Source of the DNA: Bacteroidales bacterium UBA6445
GTDB lineage: Bacteria; Bacteroidota; Bacteroidia; Bacteroidales; UBA932
Reading direction: 5' to 3'
Length of the DNA stretch: 62,229 nt
Assembly: GCA_002439585.1 (NCBI GenBank)
Contig: DJOF01000019.1
Coordinates: 1-62,229, forward strand
Shown: piece by piece, positions 51,855 through 62,208 of the stretch
How the letters are laid out: the number at the start of each line of letters is the position of its first letter
How positions within the stretch are numbered: the first letter of the stretch is position 1
Made by a program: the position numbers and the translations under genes
Notes under the pieces: model-generated
Seen by the model: the letters and a program-made list of their open reading frames with translations, nothing else
Database searches by the model: none
Told to the model about the DNA's origin: nothing

Positions 51855-52766
51855 ATGGAGAACGATCCTATTATAGAGCGTAGGACTGCAGAATCAAAGT
51901 CCGCGCATGAGAAGAAACTCAAGGCAGGGACTTGGGTACTTGCACTTGTTGCTGTTGTCTTGGCTGTTACTGCAGCCGTTATCTGGTATCAGAAGTCAGG
52001 CCTCATAGGCGAGCTGGAGAATGAAAAACAGGATCTTACCACACAGTTGGAAAATCTTCAGGCAGATTATGCCTCTCTGTCATCAGACTATGCCTCTATT
52101 AACTCACAGCTTGATACCTCACGAGCAGAGGTGGCGGCTCTTCTTGAGCGTATCAAGAAGACTAATGCTACAAATAGAGCCAGGATGCGCCAATATGAGA
52201 AAGAACTTGGTACGCTGAGAAGCATAATGCGCAACTACATCGTGCAGATAGACTCCCTTAACTCCTTGAATAAGAGGCTTACAGCAGATGCGGCAGCTGC
52301 AAGGCGCGATGCGGCAGCTAGCAAAGCAGCCAACAAAGAGCTTTCCCGTCAAGTTGAAGATCTCTCCGGACAGGTGGCTGCAGGCTCTGTGCTGAAGGGT
52401 AGGGGTCTCAGAATTGATGCTTATAACTCCTCAGACAAGATTACCGACAGAAGCAGCCGTGTAGTGCGTCTTCTTACGTCACTCTCTCTTGTGGAGAACG
52501 AGCTTGCGCCCAAAGGCCCTGTTGTGGTGTATATACGGGTTAAGGATCCTTCTGGCGTCATTCTTACCAACGAGAAAAGGACTTCATTCACCTTCAACGG
52601 TGAGACAATGATAGCTTCTGCTGCAAGACGAGTAGACTATGAAGGCAAGGAAGTAGATCTGAGTATATATCTCAACGGGATCCCATCCTACGAGAAGGGT
52701 ATCTATACTGTAGAAGCCTATACCGAACAATCGAAGCTTGGTACGGCAGAACTGATGCTCAGATAG
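51855..52766 (+). CDS. Coiled-coil membrane protein
   Basis: The 303-residue protein has a short charged N-terminus, one membrane segment (about residues 25-46, TWVLALVAVVLAVTAAVIWY), a long coiled coil (about 50-180, IGELENEKQDLTTQLENLQ and similar heptads) and a C-terminal beta-rich domain (about 190-303, VVVYIRVKDPSGVIL, FNGETMIASAARRVDY). It is anchored in a membrane with the coiled coil on one face; no family is recognised. The hemW start codon follows its stop with no gap. Confidence 0.8.
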   Translation: MENDPIIERRTAESKSAHEKKLKAGTWVLALVAVVLAVTAAVIWYQKSGLIGELENEKQDLTTQLENLQADYASLSSDYASINSQLDTSRAEVAALLERIKKTNATNRARMRQYEKELGTLRSIMRNYIVQIDSLNSLNKRLTADAAAARRDAAASKAANKELSRQVEDLSGQVAAGSVLKGRGLRIDAYNSSDKITDRSSRVVRLLTSLSLVENELAPKGPVVVYIRVKDPSGVILTNEKRTSFTFNGETMIASAARRVDYEGKEVDLSIYLNGIPSYEKGIYTVEAYTEQSKLGTAELMLR

Positions 52767-53879
52767 TTGGTCTACATTCATGTGCCGTACTGCAGGACTT
52801 TCTGTACATACTGCAGTTTCTATTCGGAGCGTATTGCCCCGTGCCTTGATGAGTCACGGTATGGGCAGTACGCTTCTTCCGTATTGGCAGAGACGGATAG
52901 GCGGGCCGCCGAGATAATGGCTACTGTCGGGGTTGATACTCTCTATATAGGAGGTGGGACTCCTTCTTTGCTGCCCGAAGATGAATTGGCAGCTATTGTA
53001 GGCAGGTTAGATGGTCTTATTCACAAAGGAAGGCGTGGGATGTGGACCGAGTTTACTCTTGAAGCCAATCCTGAAGATATAAGGGAGAGAGGAATGTCTT
53101 ATCTGTCGTTTCTCAGGCAAATAGGGGTGACACGCTTGAGCATGGGGATACAGTCTTTCGACGATTCGTTGCTTAGGATGATGAATCGTAGACACGATGC
53201 CAAAGGTGCTGTAGAGGCATTCTCAATGTTGAGGCGGGCTGGATTCAATGACATAAGCATTGATCTTATATTCGGTTTTCAAGGACTTGACGGGCAAGTC
53301 TGGTCGGATACGCTTCATAGAGCCCTTGATCTGTCTCCAGAGCATATATCTGCATACCAGATGACAGTGGAGGAGGGAAGTGCCTTGTATGATATGGCGG
53401 CAAAAGGCCTCTACATAGAGCCTTCAGACAGTGAGTGCCGCTCTCAGTATGATATCTTGTGTGCGGAGTTGAGGTCGGCAGGATACAGGCACTATGAGAT
53501 TTCCAATTTTGCCAGACCGGGGTATGAGGCTGTGCATAATTCGGCCTATTGGACATTGAATCCTTATGTTGGGTTGGGGCCTGGAGCTCATTCGGCATCT
53601 GCAGGCCAGGATGGCCTGATACGCTTCAGGAGCTGGAATACTCCTTCCTCAGTGGGGTATAAACAGGAAGGAGAAGTCCTGGACGAAGAAGACATTAGAG
53701 TAGAGAAGATAATGCTCGGATTGAGAACCGACACTGGGATTGATCCCACTCTCCTCCCAACCGGGCCACGCTCAAGGCTCATCGAAGAAAAGGCTCTGAT
53801 ATATACAGCCTCTGGAAGAGTCCGGATTCCGGAAGACAGGTTTTTCGTCTCGGACGAGATCATAGGTGAATTGATATGA
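52767..53879 (+). CDS. hemW: HemW-type radical SAM protein
   Basis: HemW is a heme chaperone of the coproporphyrinogen-III-oxidase-like family. The 370-residue protein has the radical SAM cluster motif Cys9-x3-Cys13-x2-Cys16 (PYCRTFCTYCSFYS), IYIGGGTPSLL-like GGGTPS, TLEANPEDI, RLSMGIQSF and LIFGFQG. The start codon is TTG at 52767: the preceding gene's stop codon is directly before it in the same frame, so no upstream start exists, and the next in-frame start would lose the cluster cysteines. It overlaps the downstream aminopeptidase gene by 4 nt. Family members often lack true oxidase activity. Confidence 0.93.
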   Translation: MVYIHVPYCRTFCTYCSFYSERIAPCLDESRYGQYASSVLAETDRRAAEIMATVGVDTLYIGGGTPSLLPEDELAAIVGRLDGLIHKGRRGMWTEFTLEANPEDIRERGMSYLSFLRQIGVTRLSMGIQSFDDSLLRMMNRRHDAKGAVEAFSMLRRAGFNDISIDLIFGFQGLDGQVWSDTLHRALDLSPEHISAYQMTVEEGSALYDMAAKGLYIEPSDSECRSQYDILCAELRSAGYRHYEISNFARPGYEAVHNSAYWTLNPYVGLGPGAHSASAGQDGLIRFRSWNTPSSVGYKQEGEVLDEEDIRVEKIMLGLRTDTGIDPTLLPTGPRSRLIEEKALIYTASGRVRIPEDRFFVSDEIIGELI

Positions 53880-55747
53880 TTGTGAAGGTTATGGATAATG
53901 TCTATAAAGAAAGAGTGGATCGAATAAGGTCCATCATGCACGACAAGAAAGTGGATGTGCTTGTGCTTACAGGCTCTGACTCTCATGACAGCGAATATAC
54001 TGCGCCGAGGTGGCAGCAGGTTAGATGGGTCTCTGGATTTACCGGAGAAGCCGCTGAGATGGTTATAACGGCAGAACATGCTGGGCTATGGACCGACAGC
54101 CGTTACTTCATACAAGCAGAAGAGCAGCTTAAAGATACGGGAATCGTCCTTCACAGGAAACGTATGCCGGGAAGCCCCGAGATCCCAGAGTGGATAGCAG
54201 AGTACGGCCTTAAGGAGGTACGCGGCACAGCGACATTGCTTGTTGACGGACTTTCCATAGATGTCAAGACTGTAGACGATATCAAATCGGCTTTGAGACG
54301 AGCTGGATGGCATCAAGATGAGGCCTCGGGCTCTGAAGAAGGCTTCCGTATCATAGATGCTCCTGACGTGCTGGAATCAGTGTGGCCAGATCGCCCTGCA
54401 ATCCCAGTGACTCCGATAATAACTCTCGGTGAGGATATTGTGGGGGAGACGAGGGCTGCCAAGCTTGTCTGGCTTCGGTCATGGCTCGAAAATACAGGCT
54501 GTGACAGTATCCTGCTGACGTCTCTTGACGAGATTGCGTGGCTTCTCAATGTAAGAGGTTCTGATGTGGAGTACAATCCGGTTGTTATCTCATATCTTCT
54601 TGTGACTAAGGATAATGCTTTGTGGTTCGTTCGCAAGGGAGGCCATTTGCGTCCGGATACAGAGACTGAGTCGACATTTGAAGAAGTCCGGGCCGATGGG
54701 GTAGAGATTCTGGAATATGATGACCTTGCTCCGGTATTGTCACAAGATATGCCTGGGCAGACAGTCTGTGTGGATACAACAACGCTCAATTACCATATTT
54801 TCCGTCTGTTGAGGCTGTCCAGTTGCAAGACGGTAAAGGCAGCGTCTCCTGTGAAGCTTCGAAAGGCGGTGAAGAATAGTACCGAACTCTCGGGACTCCG
54901 GCAGATTCTTGTGGAAGATGGAGTCGCTATGGAGAAATTCCTATATTGGATTGAAAGGAAAATGTCTTCGGGAGTGGAGATAACCGAGTGGGACGCTGCC
55001 CTACAGATAGATGGACTCAGGGCCGGTATTCCTGGCTACATGGGCTCCAGCTTCAAGACAATCTCTGCTTATGGACCAAATGCTGCCCTTCCTCATTATG
55101 AGACTCATGAGGAGACGGCCGCAATCCTTGAGCCGCACGGTCTTTATCTATGCGACTCGGGCGGGCAGTTTATGAGCGGAACTACTGACATTACCCGGAC
55201 TGTACCGCTTGGAGAGTGCACGCCCTTGGAGATGGAAGACTATACTCTTGTGCTTAAGGGGCATATAGGGCTTGCAATGGCTGTCTTTCCGGCCGGCACA
55301 ACCGGAGCGCAAATAGATTATGCCGCCCGCTGTCCGCTGTGGCAATACAAACGTGATTTCGGACACGGTACAGGTCACGGCGTCGGTTTCTTCCTCAACG
55401 TGCATGAAGGCCCTCAAGAGATAAGGCACAATCTCAATCCAAATCCCATGCTTCCAGGCATGGTGACATCCGATGAGCCAGGGCTATACAGGCAGTCCCG
55501 TCACGGCATAAGGCACGAGAATCTTCTCCTCTGCGTGGAAGATGGTGACAATGAGTTCGGGGTATGGAGAAGTTTCGAGACCCTGACCCTATGCCACTTC
55601 GACACATTCCCGATTATCAGAGACCTTCTTACAGATGACGAAGTGGCATGGCTCAATGCCTACAATGCCGCTGTCTATGCTACCCTCTCCCCGCATCTTG
55701 ACAATGAGAGAGCAGACTGGCTTCGTTACAAGACTTTGCCTATATAA
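53876..55747 (+). CDS. Xaa-Pro aminopeptidase (M24B, aminopeptidase P family)
   Basis: The enzyme releases N-terminal residues preceding proline. The 623-residue protein has an N-terminal creatinase-type domain (about residues 8-140), a second such domain and the M24 catalytic domain with expected metal ligands: two Asp in CDSGGQFMSGTTDITR, His in HGTGHGVGFFLNVHEGP, and Glu in SDEPGLYRQSRHGIRHEN. The three-domain architecture is like human XPNPEP1 and other long forms. There is no signal peptide, so it is cytosolic. It overlaps hemW by 4 nt (ATGA). Confidence 0.93.
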   Translation: MIVKVMDNVYKERVDRIRSIMHDKKVDVLVLTGSDSHDSEYTAPRWQQVRWVSGFTGEAAEMVITAEHAGLWTDSRYFIQAEEQLKDTGIVLHRKRMPGSPEIPEWIAEYGLKEVRGTATLLVDGLSIDVKTVDDIKSALRRAGWHQDEASGSEEGFRIIDAPDVLESVWPDRPAIPVTPIITLGEDIVGETRAAKLVWLRSWLENTGCDSILLTSLDEIAWLLNVRGSDVEYNPVVISYLLVTKDNALWFVRKGGHLRPDTETESTFEEVRADGVEILEYDDLAPVLSQDMPGQTVCVDTTTLNYHIFRLLRLSSCKTVKAASPVKLRKAVKNSTELSGLRQILVEDGVAMEKFLYWIERKMSSGVEITEWDAALQIDGLRAGIPGYMGSSFKTISAYGPNAALPHYETHEETAAILEPHGLYLCDSGGQFMSGTTDITRTVPLGECTPLEMEDYTLVLKGHIGLAMAVFPAGTTGAQIDYAARCPLWQYKRDFGHGTGHGVGFFLNVHEGPQEIRHNLNPNPMLPGMVTSDEPGLYRQSRHGIRHENLLLCVEDGDNEFGVWRSFETLTLCHFDTFPIIRDLLTDDEVAWLNAYNAAVYATLSPHLDNERADWLRYKTLPI

Positions 55748-55770
55748 GAAACCTTCAAAAAATAACCTGC

Positions 55771-55858
55771 AACATTCCAACCATCGTGCGAATAGGAACG
55801 TTCGGACAGCTGCCGCTTCTAAAAAACTGATATTTTTACGATAGTTTATTGGAATGTT
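55771..55858 (+). repeat. Inverted repeat upstream of the second SusC gene
   Basis: AACATTCCAA at 55771-55780 is perfectly complementary to TTGGAATGTT at 55849-55858. Pairing resumes with ATCGT at 55783-55787 and ACGAT at 55838-55842, separated from the outer arms by 2 and 6 unpaired bases. The span between the 10-bp arms is 68 bp. No TAnnTTTG promoter lies inside in either orientation. Confidence 0.7.
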
Positions 55859-55971
55859 TAAAATATTTTATAACTTTAAACCTAATTGGCTTGTGCAATT
55901 CGCTTGAATTGATCTGACAATCATACCGCATACTTATTAACCAATTATAATTAATTTACACCAACAATTTA

Positions 55972-58900
55972 ATGATGAAGCGTATCTTATTATTGTTTCT
56001 TGTTTACGCATTAGCCATACCAGTCACCGCTATGGCTGAAACTCTAGCCTCTCCTTCAGTGTCTTCGCAAAATAAGGGGGGGGAGAGGAGATTTCTGGTG
56101 TCATCACTGACAAATCAGGTAGTCCTGTCGTAGGAGCGTCAGTAGCCGTACCGGGAACCTCTAAAGGTACTGTCACCGATGTCGACGGGCGATATTCTTT
56201 GGTTATACTAGAAGGAACGAAGGAACTGGAGGTGTCGTGTATCGGTTACAAGGCACAAAAAATCACTGTCGGCAAATCCAACAAACACGATGTTATCCTC
56301 GAAGAGGACACGGAATACCTTGACGAGGTCGTTGTTGTCGGCTATGGCACGATGAAGAAGAGCGACCTGTCCGGAGCCTCCGTGTCAATGAATGAGTCAG
56401 ACCTTCGAGGTTCTGTCATCACTAATCTTGACCAGTCACTTCAGGGACGTGCCGCCGGTGTGCAGGCCGTCCAGACATCCGGTGCGCCGGGTTCTTCTTC
56501 CTCAATCCGCGTGCGCGGTCAGGCGACCATAAACGCTTCGGCTGAACCTCTTTATGTGATTGACGGAGTGATCGTTCAGAGTATAGGAGCTTCTAGCCGC
56601 GACTATGGTCTCGGAACTAATCTCGATGAGGGAAAGACCTCCACGCTTTCTCCTTTGGCCACAATCAACCCTGCGGATATCGTCAGCTTGGAGATTCTCA
56701 AGGACGCCTCGGCCACAGCCATCTACGGAGCGCAAGGAGCCAACGGCGTCGTGCTTATCACAACCAAGCGAGGCAAGGCCGGCGAAGCTAAGTTCACTTA
56801 TGATGGTATGGTAGCTGTCAGCCGACAGACCCGCAGGCTCGATGTTTTGAATCTTCGTGAATTTGCCGAATACTATAATGATATGGTGTCCATCGGAGAG
56901 ATGTCTCCCTCCGCTTGGTATAACGATCCTTCCATTTTGGGAAAGGGAACCAACTGGCAAGATGAGGTTTTCCGCACAGCCATCCAGCACCAGCATCAGA
57001 TTAGTGCCCAAGGAGGCACGGAGAAAGTCCAGTACTACATCTCCGGCTCCTATATGGATCAGGAAGGAACCGTCATCGGCTCGGAATTCAACCGTTACTC
57101 GGTCCGTACCAATGTAGACGCGCGTCTTAAGGAATGGTTCAAGCTCGGATTGTCCGCAGCGTACACCAAAACAAATGACGACATCAAACTCGCTGACGGT
57201 ACCGGCGGTGTGATATTCTTCTCCCTCACTACGGCTCCAGAAATTCCTGTATATGACGTTGACGGTAACTTCACCTCTACCCCTCGCGAGGGTTATACAA
57301 ACGCCAATTCTATCGCCCTGGCGATGATGGACGAGTACCTTCTCAGCCGTTGGAAACTCAACGGCAATCTTTACGCAGAACTGACACCGGTAAAGCATTT
57401 TGTGTTCAGAAGCGAGCTGGGCTTCGATATGAGCGGATCTGATGCCAATACCTATCAGCCAAGGGTGGATCTCGGCGGTTGGTCACGCAATACCAACAAG
57501 ATAAACTGGCAGAAGAACAACAACAACTACTGGCAGTTGAAAAACTATCTAACCTATTCAAATAAATTCTTTGGTCGTCACAACATCACAGCGATGGTAG
57601 GTCAAGAATGCTGGACGTCCAACTGGAACTTCTTAGGTGTCACAAACACAGACCTTCCGTCCGATGAGGTCCACAACATCAAACTTGCCACAGGCGACCC
57701 TGTGATCAATTCAGCGTTTGGCTCAACGGCTATGGCCTCGTTCTTCACCCGCGAGACCTATAATTTCAATGACCGTTATCTCTTCACTTACACTTTCCGC
57801 TACGATGGTTCCTCAAACTTCGGTCCGGACAACCGCTGGGCAGGATTCCACTCTTTCGCCGGCAGTTGGAGATTTACCAACGAGAGATTCCTCCAGGGAA
57901 TTAAAAACGCGCTCAAGATGAGTTATGGAAAGATCCGCATCGGTTGGGGACAGACCGGCAATGCCGGTTGGAACTCCGGAGCATGGGAGTCAGGCATGAT
58001 CAAACTTCCGTCGGCTCTTGGTGATAGCCAACGACCGTCCAACATTCCAAACCCTGGCATCCATTGGGAGAAACAGGTGCAGACAAACATCGGTCTTGAC
58101 CTCGGATTCTTTGACGGAGCGGTTAACCTCACCATGGACATATATAAAAAGAAGTCTTCTGATATGCTGATGTCCCTGAATCTTCCATCATATATTGGAA
58201 CTCTGGCTTCGTGGGCCATCGCAGCTCCTAGGGGAAACTACGGCTCAATTGAGAACAAGGGTCTTGAGATTACTCTCGATACACATCCGATCAACCATAA
58301 TGGTTTCAGTTGGGACAGTAACTTCCAGATCTCGTTCAACAGAAACAAACTTGTGTCTCTTGACGGTACAGCCAACGCCCAGTTGGTCGGCTACGGACAG
58401 TGGCAAGACGTCATAAGTGTAACGGAGATCGGTAAGTCTCTCTACAATTTCTACGGCTACAAGGTGGCCGGAGTCTATACCTCACTTGAGGACATCCAGA
58501 ACTCTCCGAAGGCGGAGAAATATCCTGTCGACGGTGTGTTCAACAGATACACCACGGTCTGGGTCGGAGACCTCAAGTACGAGGATATCAATAATGATGG
58601 TGTTATCAACGAGAAAGACAAGACAGATCTTGGCTCTTCGCTTCCTAAGTTTACTTTTGGATGGACCAACACGTTCCGCTACAAGAACTTTGACTTGAGC
58701 ATTTTCATAAACGGTTCTTACGGCAACAAGATTCTTAACTACAACTTGATAGGTCAGGGCAATGGTCTTGTTCATATGACCAGCAGTTGGCAGAATCAGC
58801 TCTCGTCCATCAAGGACCGCGCCCGTATTACCATGATAGACCCGCAGAAGACCTACAAAACTGGTAACTGGTACGATGACATCGCGAACTTGACAGTTGC

Positions 58901-59234
58901 GAATCCTAAGACGAAGACACCGCGCCCTTCTGTTAGCGATCCAAACGACAATGACAGAATGAGTGACCGTTACATCGAGGACGGTAGCTACATCCGTCTG
59001 AAGAACATCTCTTTAGGCTATACTTTCCCTAAGTCTTTGCTTAAGAAGTTGAAGATTGATAACTTGCGTACCTACATTAACATCCAGAACCTCTATACCC
59101 TTACAAAGTACACAGGCTACGATCCAGAGGTTGGAGCCAATACTCGTGATGGCTCAGGTCTGACATTCGGAGTGGACAATGGCCGTTACCCTTCCCCTAT
59201 GACCTGTACTTTCGGGCTTAACATCACATTCTAA
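55972..59234 (+). CDS. SusC-family TonB-linked transporter, out of frame at a G8 tract
   Basis: The signal peptide is read from the ATG at 55972 (MMKRILLLFLVYALAIPVTA, mature part continuing AETLASPSV) into a run of eight G at 56076-56083, after which that frame soon stops. The rest of the protein lies in another frame, open from the G-run to 59234. It starts with a carboxypeptidase-D-like domain (EEISGVITDKSGSPVVGASV), then the TonB-box region YLDEVVVVGYGTM, the SusC plug signature (PLYVIDGV, LEILKDASATAIYGAQGANG) and a barrel ending TFGLNITF. Frame 0 has a TAA directly before the G-run, so no alternative upstream start exists in it. Nine G (or six) would fuse both parts into an intact protein of about 1087 residues. 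It is therefore either phase-OFF by slipped-strand mispairing or a sequencing error at the homopolymer. The SusD gene follows 17 nt later. Confidence 0.85.
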
Positions 59235-59251
59235 TAATTGAATAAATAACA

Positions 59252-61015
59252 ATGAAAAATATATTGAAAGCATTTTTGGCCGGAGTCTTGGCTCTCGGGA
59301 CAATCTCTTGCTCCGACTTTATTGATCGTCCGACAGAGGACTCTTACACAGTCGCGAAGTACTACAAGAATGATGAGGAATGCGAGCAGGGAGTCAACTA
59401 CCTCTACAATGGCCCTTGGTACGATATCCTCAATTTCTACATCCACGGCTCAGAGACAATGTGCGGCAACGTCTATCAGTCACAGAGCCCGTACGCTTCC
59501 CTTACGCTCAACGGGACAGACGCCGACCTGAAGAAGATGGCGTATGCGCTATGGGCCGGAAATGCTAACTGCAATGTGGTGATAAACAATATTCTCAACG
59601 CAGAAGGCCCATCACAAGCGAAGAAAAACCAGTGCATCGGTGAGGCTCTCTCGTGGAAGGCAATGGCATATTTCATCCTCGTCCGGACATTCGGGGACGT
59701 GCCGATCATCCATGACAACGAAGGCCTGATAAAGGACAGTGACTACAACAAAGTTGTGAAAGTCCAGAAGGAAGATGTCTATGAATACATCATTATGACT
59801 TTGGAGAAGGCAATGGAACTTCTTCCCAAGGATCCCTACAAGGGTGTCTACAACCGCATCGACTACTATGCTGCTGAAGCTCTTCTATCAAAGGTCTATC
59901 TGACCAAGGCCGGTGTTAGTGGCTCTCTGGATCAAGATGACCTCGCCAAGGCAAGGGATTACGCGGAGGATGTCATCAAATACTCCGGTAGGACACTGAC
60001 TCCCGTGTATTCAGATGTTTTCCGCCTTTCACCTCAGGTCTTCCAGCAGACTGGAGAGTGTCTTTTCTCGTGGCTTTGGAAAGCCGGCACCGGTGTCTGG
60101 ACAGCAGCCAACCCAAGTCAGAGTTATGTCTCTATGGGCGGCTTCACTGAGTTCGGTGATTGTTGGGGCGACTGGAAGGGTCCTTCAGTGGATCTTCAAG
60201 ACGCTTTCGGAGTGTCTGCCGCTCAGGATCCCGAAGTTAGAAAGGCTAACGATAAGGATGACCGCCGCAAGGCCACGATGATGATGTTTGGCGACCAGTA
60301 CAGCTATTTCTGGACAGATCTCGGAGGGTTTGATTTTTATCGTTTCCAGTATGATCCGAGTTATTCTCCCAATACTACAGTTAAAAGTATCGCGTGTGCC
60401 TCTGGTGCATATTTTTGCAAGCACCTTTACGGGCACGATGCGGATCATTTTGCAGCCCTTGGAATCCACGCAGGATCTATGGAGAGCCAGCTTCCTACCC
60501 ACGTGCTCAGACTCAGCGACATCTATCTGGTTTATGCTGAGGCTTGTCTGCTTACGGGTGACGCGAAGACCGCTCTTGAGTATGTCAACCAAGTCCGTGG
60601 GCGCGCCCATGCGGAGCCGCTGAAGTCCGTCACTTTCGATGACATCTGGAAGGAGCGTCGTCTAGAACTTGCCCTTGAGGGAGACCGTTGGTATGATTTC
60701 GTCCGTCGCTCCTATTATGATGCCGACGCCTGCATCAAAGAGCTGTTGTCGCAGAGAAGGTCTGGTTATTCCGGCATTGATTATGCCTGCCGCAATTATG
60801 TGGTCTCCGATACAGGTGACTATGTTGGACCGGGAGCTTCCCCTTGGGATAATTCCGGGATTGAGTACCAAGGTGATTGGGATCTAAAGAAGGTGGAGGC
60901 GTCAATGTTCACGATTCCGTTCCCTACCGAGGATGTTGTGCTTAACCCGAATATGGGTTCTGACGTGAAAGGGGTTCATGTCGATGTGCGCGCGACCTAC
61001 AAGTATAACTTTTAA
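59252..61015 (+). CDS. SusD/RagB-family surface lipoprotein
   Basis: The 587-residue lipoprotein (lipobox GTISC, then SDFIDRPTED) has the SusD architecture: the conserved N-terminal DSYTVAKYYKNDEECEQGVN, helices such as GEALSWKAMAYFILVRTFGD, and the C-terminal RLELALEGDRWYDFVRR segment typical of the family, ending in basic NPNMGSDVKG. It is the partner of the out-of-frame SusC 17 nt upstream and would be the first product in this locus still made when that gene is off, unless polar effects reduce it. Confidence 0.94.
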   Translation: MKNILKAFLAGVLALGTISCSDFIDRPTEDSYTVAKYYKNDEECEQGVNYLYNGPWYDILNFYIHGSETMCGNVYQSQSPYASLTLNGTDADLKKMAYALWAGNANCNVVINNILNAEGPSQAKKNQCIGEALSWKAMAYFILVRTFGDVPIIHDNEGLIKDSDYNKVVKVQKEDVYEYIIMTLEKAMELLPKDPYKGVYNRIDYYAAEALLSKVYLTKAGVSGSLDQDDLAKARDYAEDVIKYSGRTLTPVYSDVFRLSPQVFQQTGECLFSWLWKAGTGVWTAANPSQSYVSMGGFTEFGDCWGDWKGPSVDLQDAFGVSAAQDPEVRKANDKDDRRKATMMMFGDQYSYFWTDLGGFDFYRFQYDPSYSPNTTVKSIACASGAYFCKHLYGHDADHFAALGIHAGSMESQLPTHVLRLSDIYLVYAEACLLTGDAKTALEYVNQVRGRAHAEPLKSVTFDDIWKERRLELALEGDRWYDFVRRSYYDADACIKELLSQRRSGYSGIDYACRNYVVSDTGDYVGPGASPWDNSGIEYQGDWDLKKVEASMFTIPFPTEDVVLNPNMGSDVKGVHVDVRATYKYNF

Positions 61016-61029
61016 TCAATAGCGATTCA

Positions 61030-61428
61030 ATGAAACAAATAATCATATATTTCGCCGCCGCTCTTTGCGCGGCAGGCCTTCTCTCATGTGACAAGATAGA
61101 CTATCCCGACCGTTTCAGGCCGACTGACGGCAAGCCGACTGTCCATTTCGTAAGACGGGCGGATAGCGATGTGGCCATCACTTCTGCTACACGTGAGCAG
61201 GTTATCTGCATCGTGGGTGATAATCTTAGGAGTGTCCACGACGTCTACTTCAATGACCAGCCGGCTACACTGAACACAAGTTTTATTACGGACCATACTA
61301 TTCTTTTGGCTGTGCCAAAGAATCTTCCAGTGGTAACGACCGACAAGATGTATCTCATCACAAGGGACAGCACTGTTGTCGACTATGATTTCAAGGTGCT
61401 TGTTTCGGATCCCGAGAACAATCTTTGA
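61030..61428 (+). CDS. Short IPT/TIG-domain lipoprotein
   Basis: The 132-residue lipoprotein (lipobox GLLSC, then DKIDYPDRF) has a single IPT/TIG-type Ig module at about residues 30-130 (VICIVGDNLRSVHDVYFNDQPA, DHTILLAVPKNLP, DKMYLITRDS). Such modules form the stalk of surface glycan-binding proteins in SusC/SusD loci. It looks like the first half of what is often a single longer protein; the next gene carries a second module with its own signal. It is 14 nt after SusD. Confidence 0.72.
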   Translation: MKQIIIYFAAALCAAGLLSCDKIDYPDRFRPTDGKPTVHFVRRADSDVAITSATREQVICIVGDNLRSVHDVYFNDQPATLNTSFITDHTILLAVPKNLPVVTTDKMYLITRDSTVVDYDFKVLVSDPENNL

Positions 61429-61463
61429 CCGCTCTTCAATAATAAAGAATGGAGGAAATGAAA

Positions 61464-62207
61464 ATGAAAAAAATATTTGAATATTCAGTACTTTTAGCCC
61501 TTTGTTCCGCCTTTGCAGCCTTTGCCGGCTGCAGGCGAGAGGATCTGAACACTGATCCATATGGAGAGGGTGTGAGGTTTGTGGCCTTCTCCCCTAATCC
61601 GGCGTTGCGTGGTGACACGCTTAGCATTCTTGGAAGCAATCTTCAAGATGTGTTGGAGGTCCGCTTTAGTGGAGGTGTCACAGTCTCTGACTACAAGGTT
61701 GTGAAATCTGGGAAATATTCCGAAATCCGTCTTATGATTCCTCTAGAAGGACCTGAATCCGGGAAGATCACCATCGTGGACAAGGACGGCAAGGAGCATT
61801 CAAGCTTCTCGTCACTGACGTTCTACAAAAAAGAATATGTCGTCTGGGAAGGTGAGTTGTATACCGGCCCTGAAGGCAATTTGGAGATCGGTGCGGAGGA
61901 CGCTTGGGTGAAGGCAGGACTGGAGGAAGGTAGCGAGATCCGAATCTATTTCTCGGCGGACTCTGAGACTGACTGGCAGATTCAGCTCTGTGACGGTCAC
62001 TGGAATAAACTTTCCGAATTGGGAAAGGGTGGAGATGGCAATCTGTTCGACTCCTGGAACACTCCTTCGGCGTTTGGAAAGGGTTACATCAATTTCACGG
62101 CCACCAAGCCGATTTTCGACAAACTGACGACTACAGGAAAAGGATGGGGCAGTGCTCTCGTTGTTCTTGGTAAAGGCGTTACCGTGAAGAAGATAACGTT
62201 CCAGTAG
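61464..62207 (+). CDS. IPT/TIG-domain lipoprotein with a C-terminal binding domain
   Basis: The 247-residue product has a lipobox (AAFAGC, then RREDLNTD), an IPT/TIG module (about residues 35-120, FVAFSPNPALRGDTLSILGSN) and a C-terminal beta domain (about 125-247). The latter has a Trp-containing pattern (VVWEGELYTG, TDWQIQLCDGHWNKL, GWGSALVVLGKGVTVKKI) like carbohydrate-binding domains of surface glycan-binding proteins. Ligand recognition for the SusC/SusD system is the likely role. In-frame ATGs also occur at 61449 and 61458; the chosen one directly begins the signal peptide. Confidence 0.75.
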   Translation: MKKIFEYSVLLALCSAFAAFAGCRREDLNTDPYGEGVRFVAFSPNPALRGDTLSILGSNLQDVLEVRFSGGVTVSDYKVVKSGKYSEIRLMIPLEGPESGKITIVDKDGKEHSSFSSLTFYKKEYVVWEGELYTGPEGNLEIGAEDAWVKAGLEEGSEIRIYFSADSETDWQIQLCDGHWNKLSELGKGGDGNLFDSWNTPSAFGKGYINFTATKPIFDKLTTTGKGWGSALVVLGKGVTVKKITFQ

Positions 62208-62208
62208 A

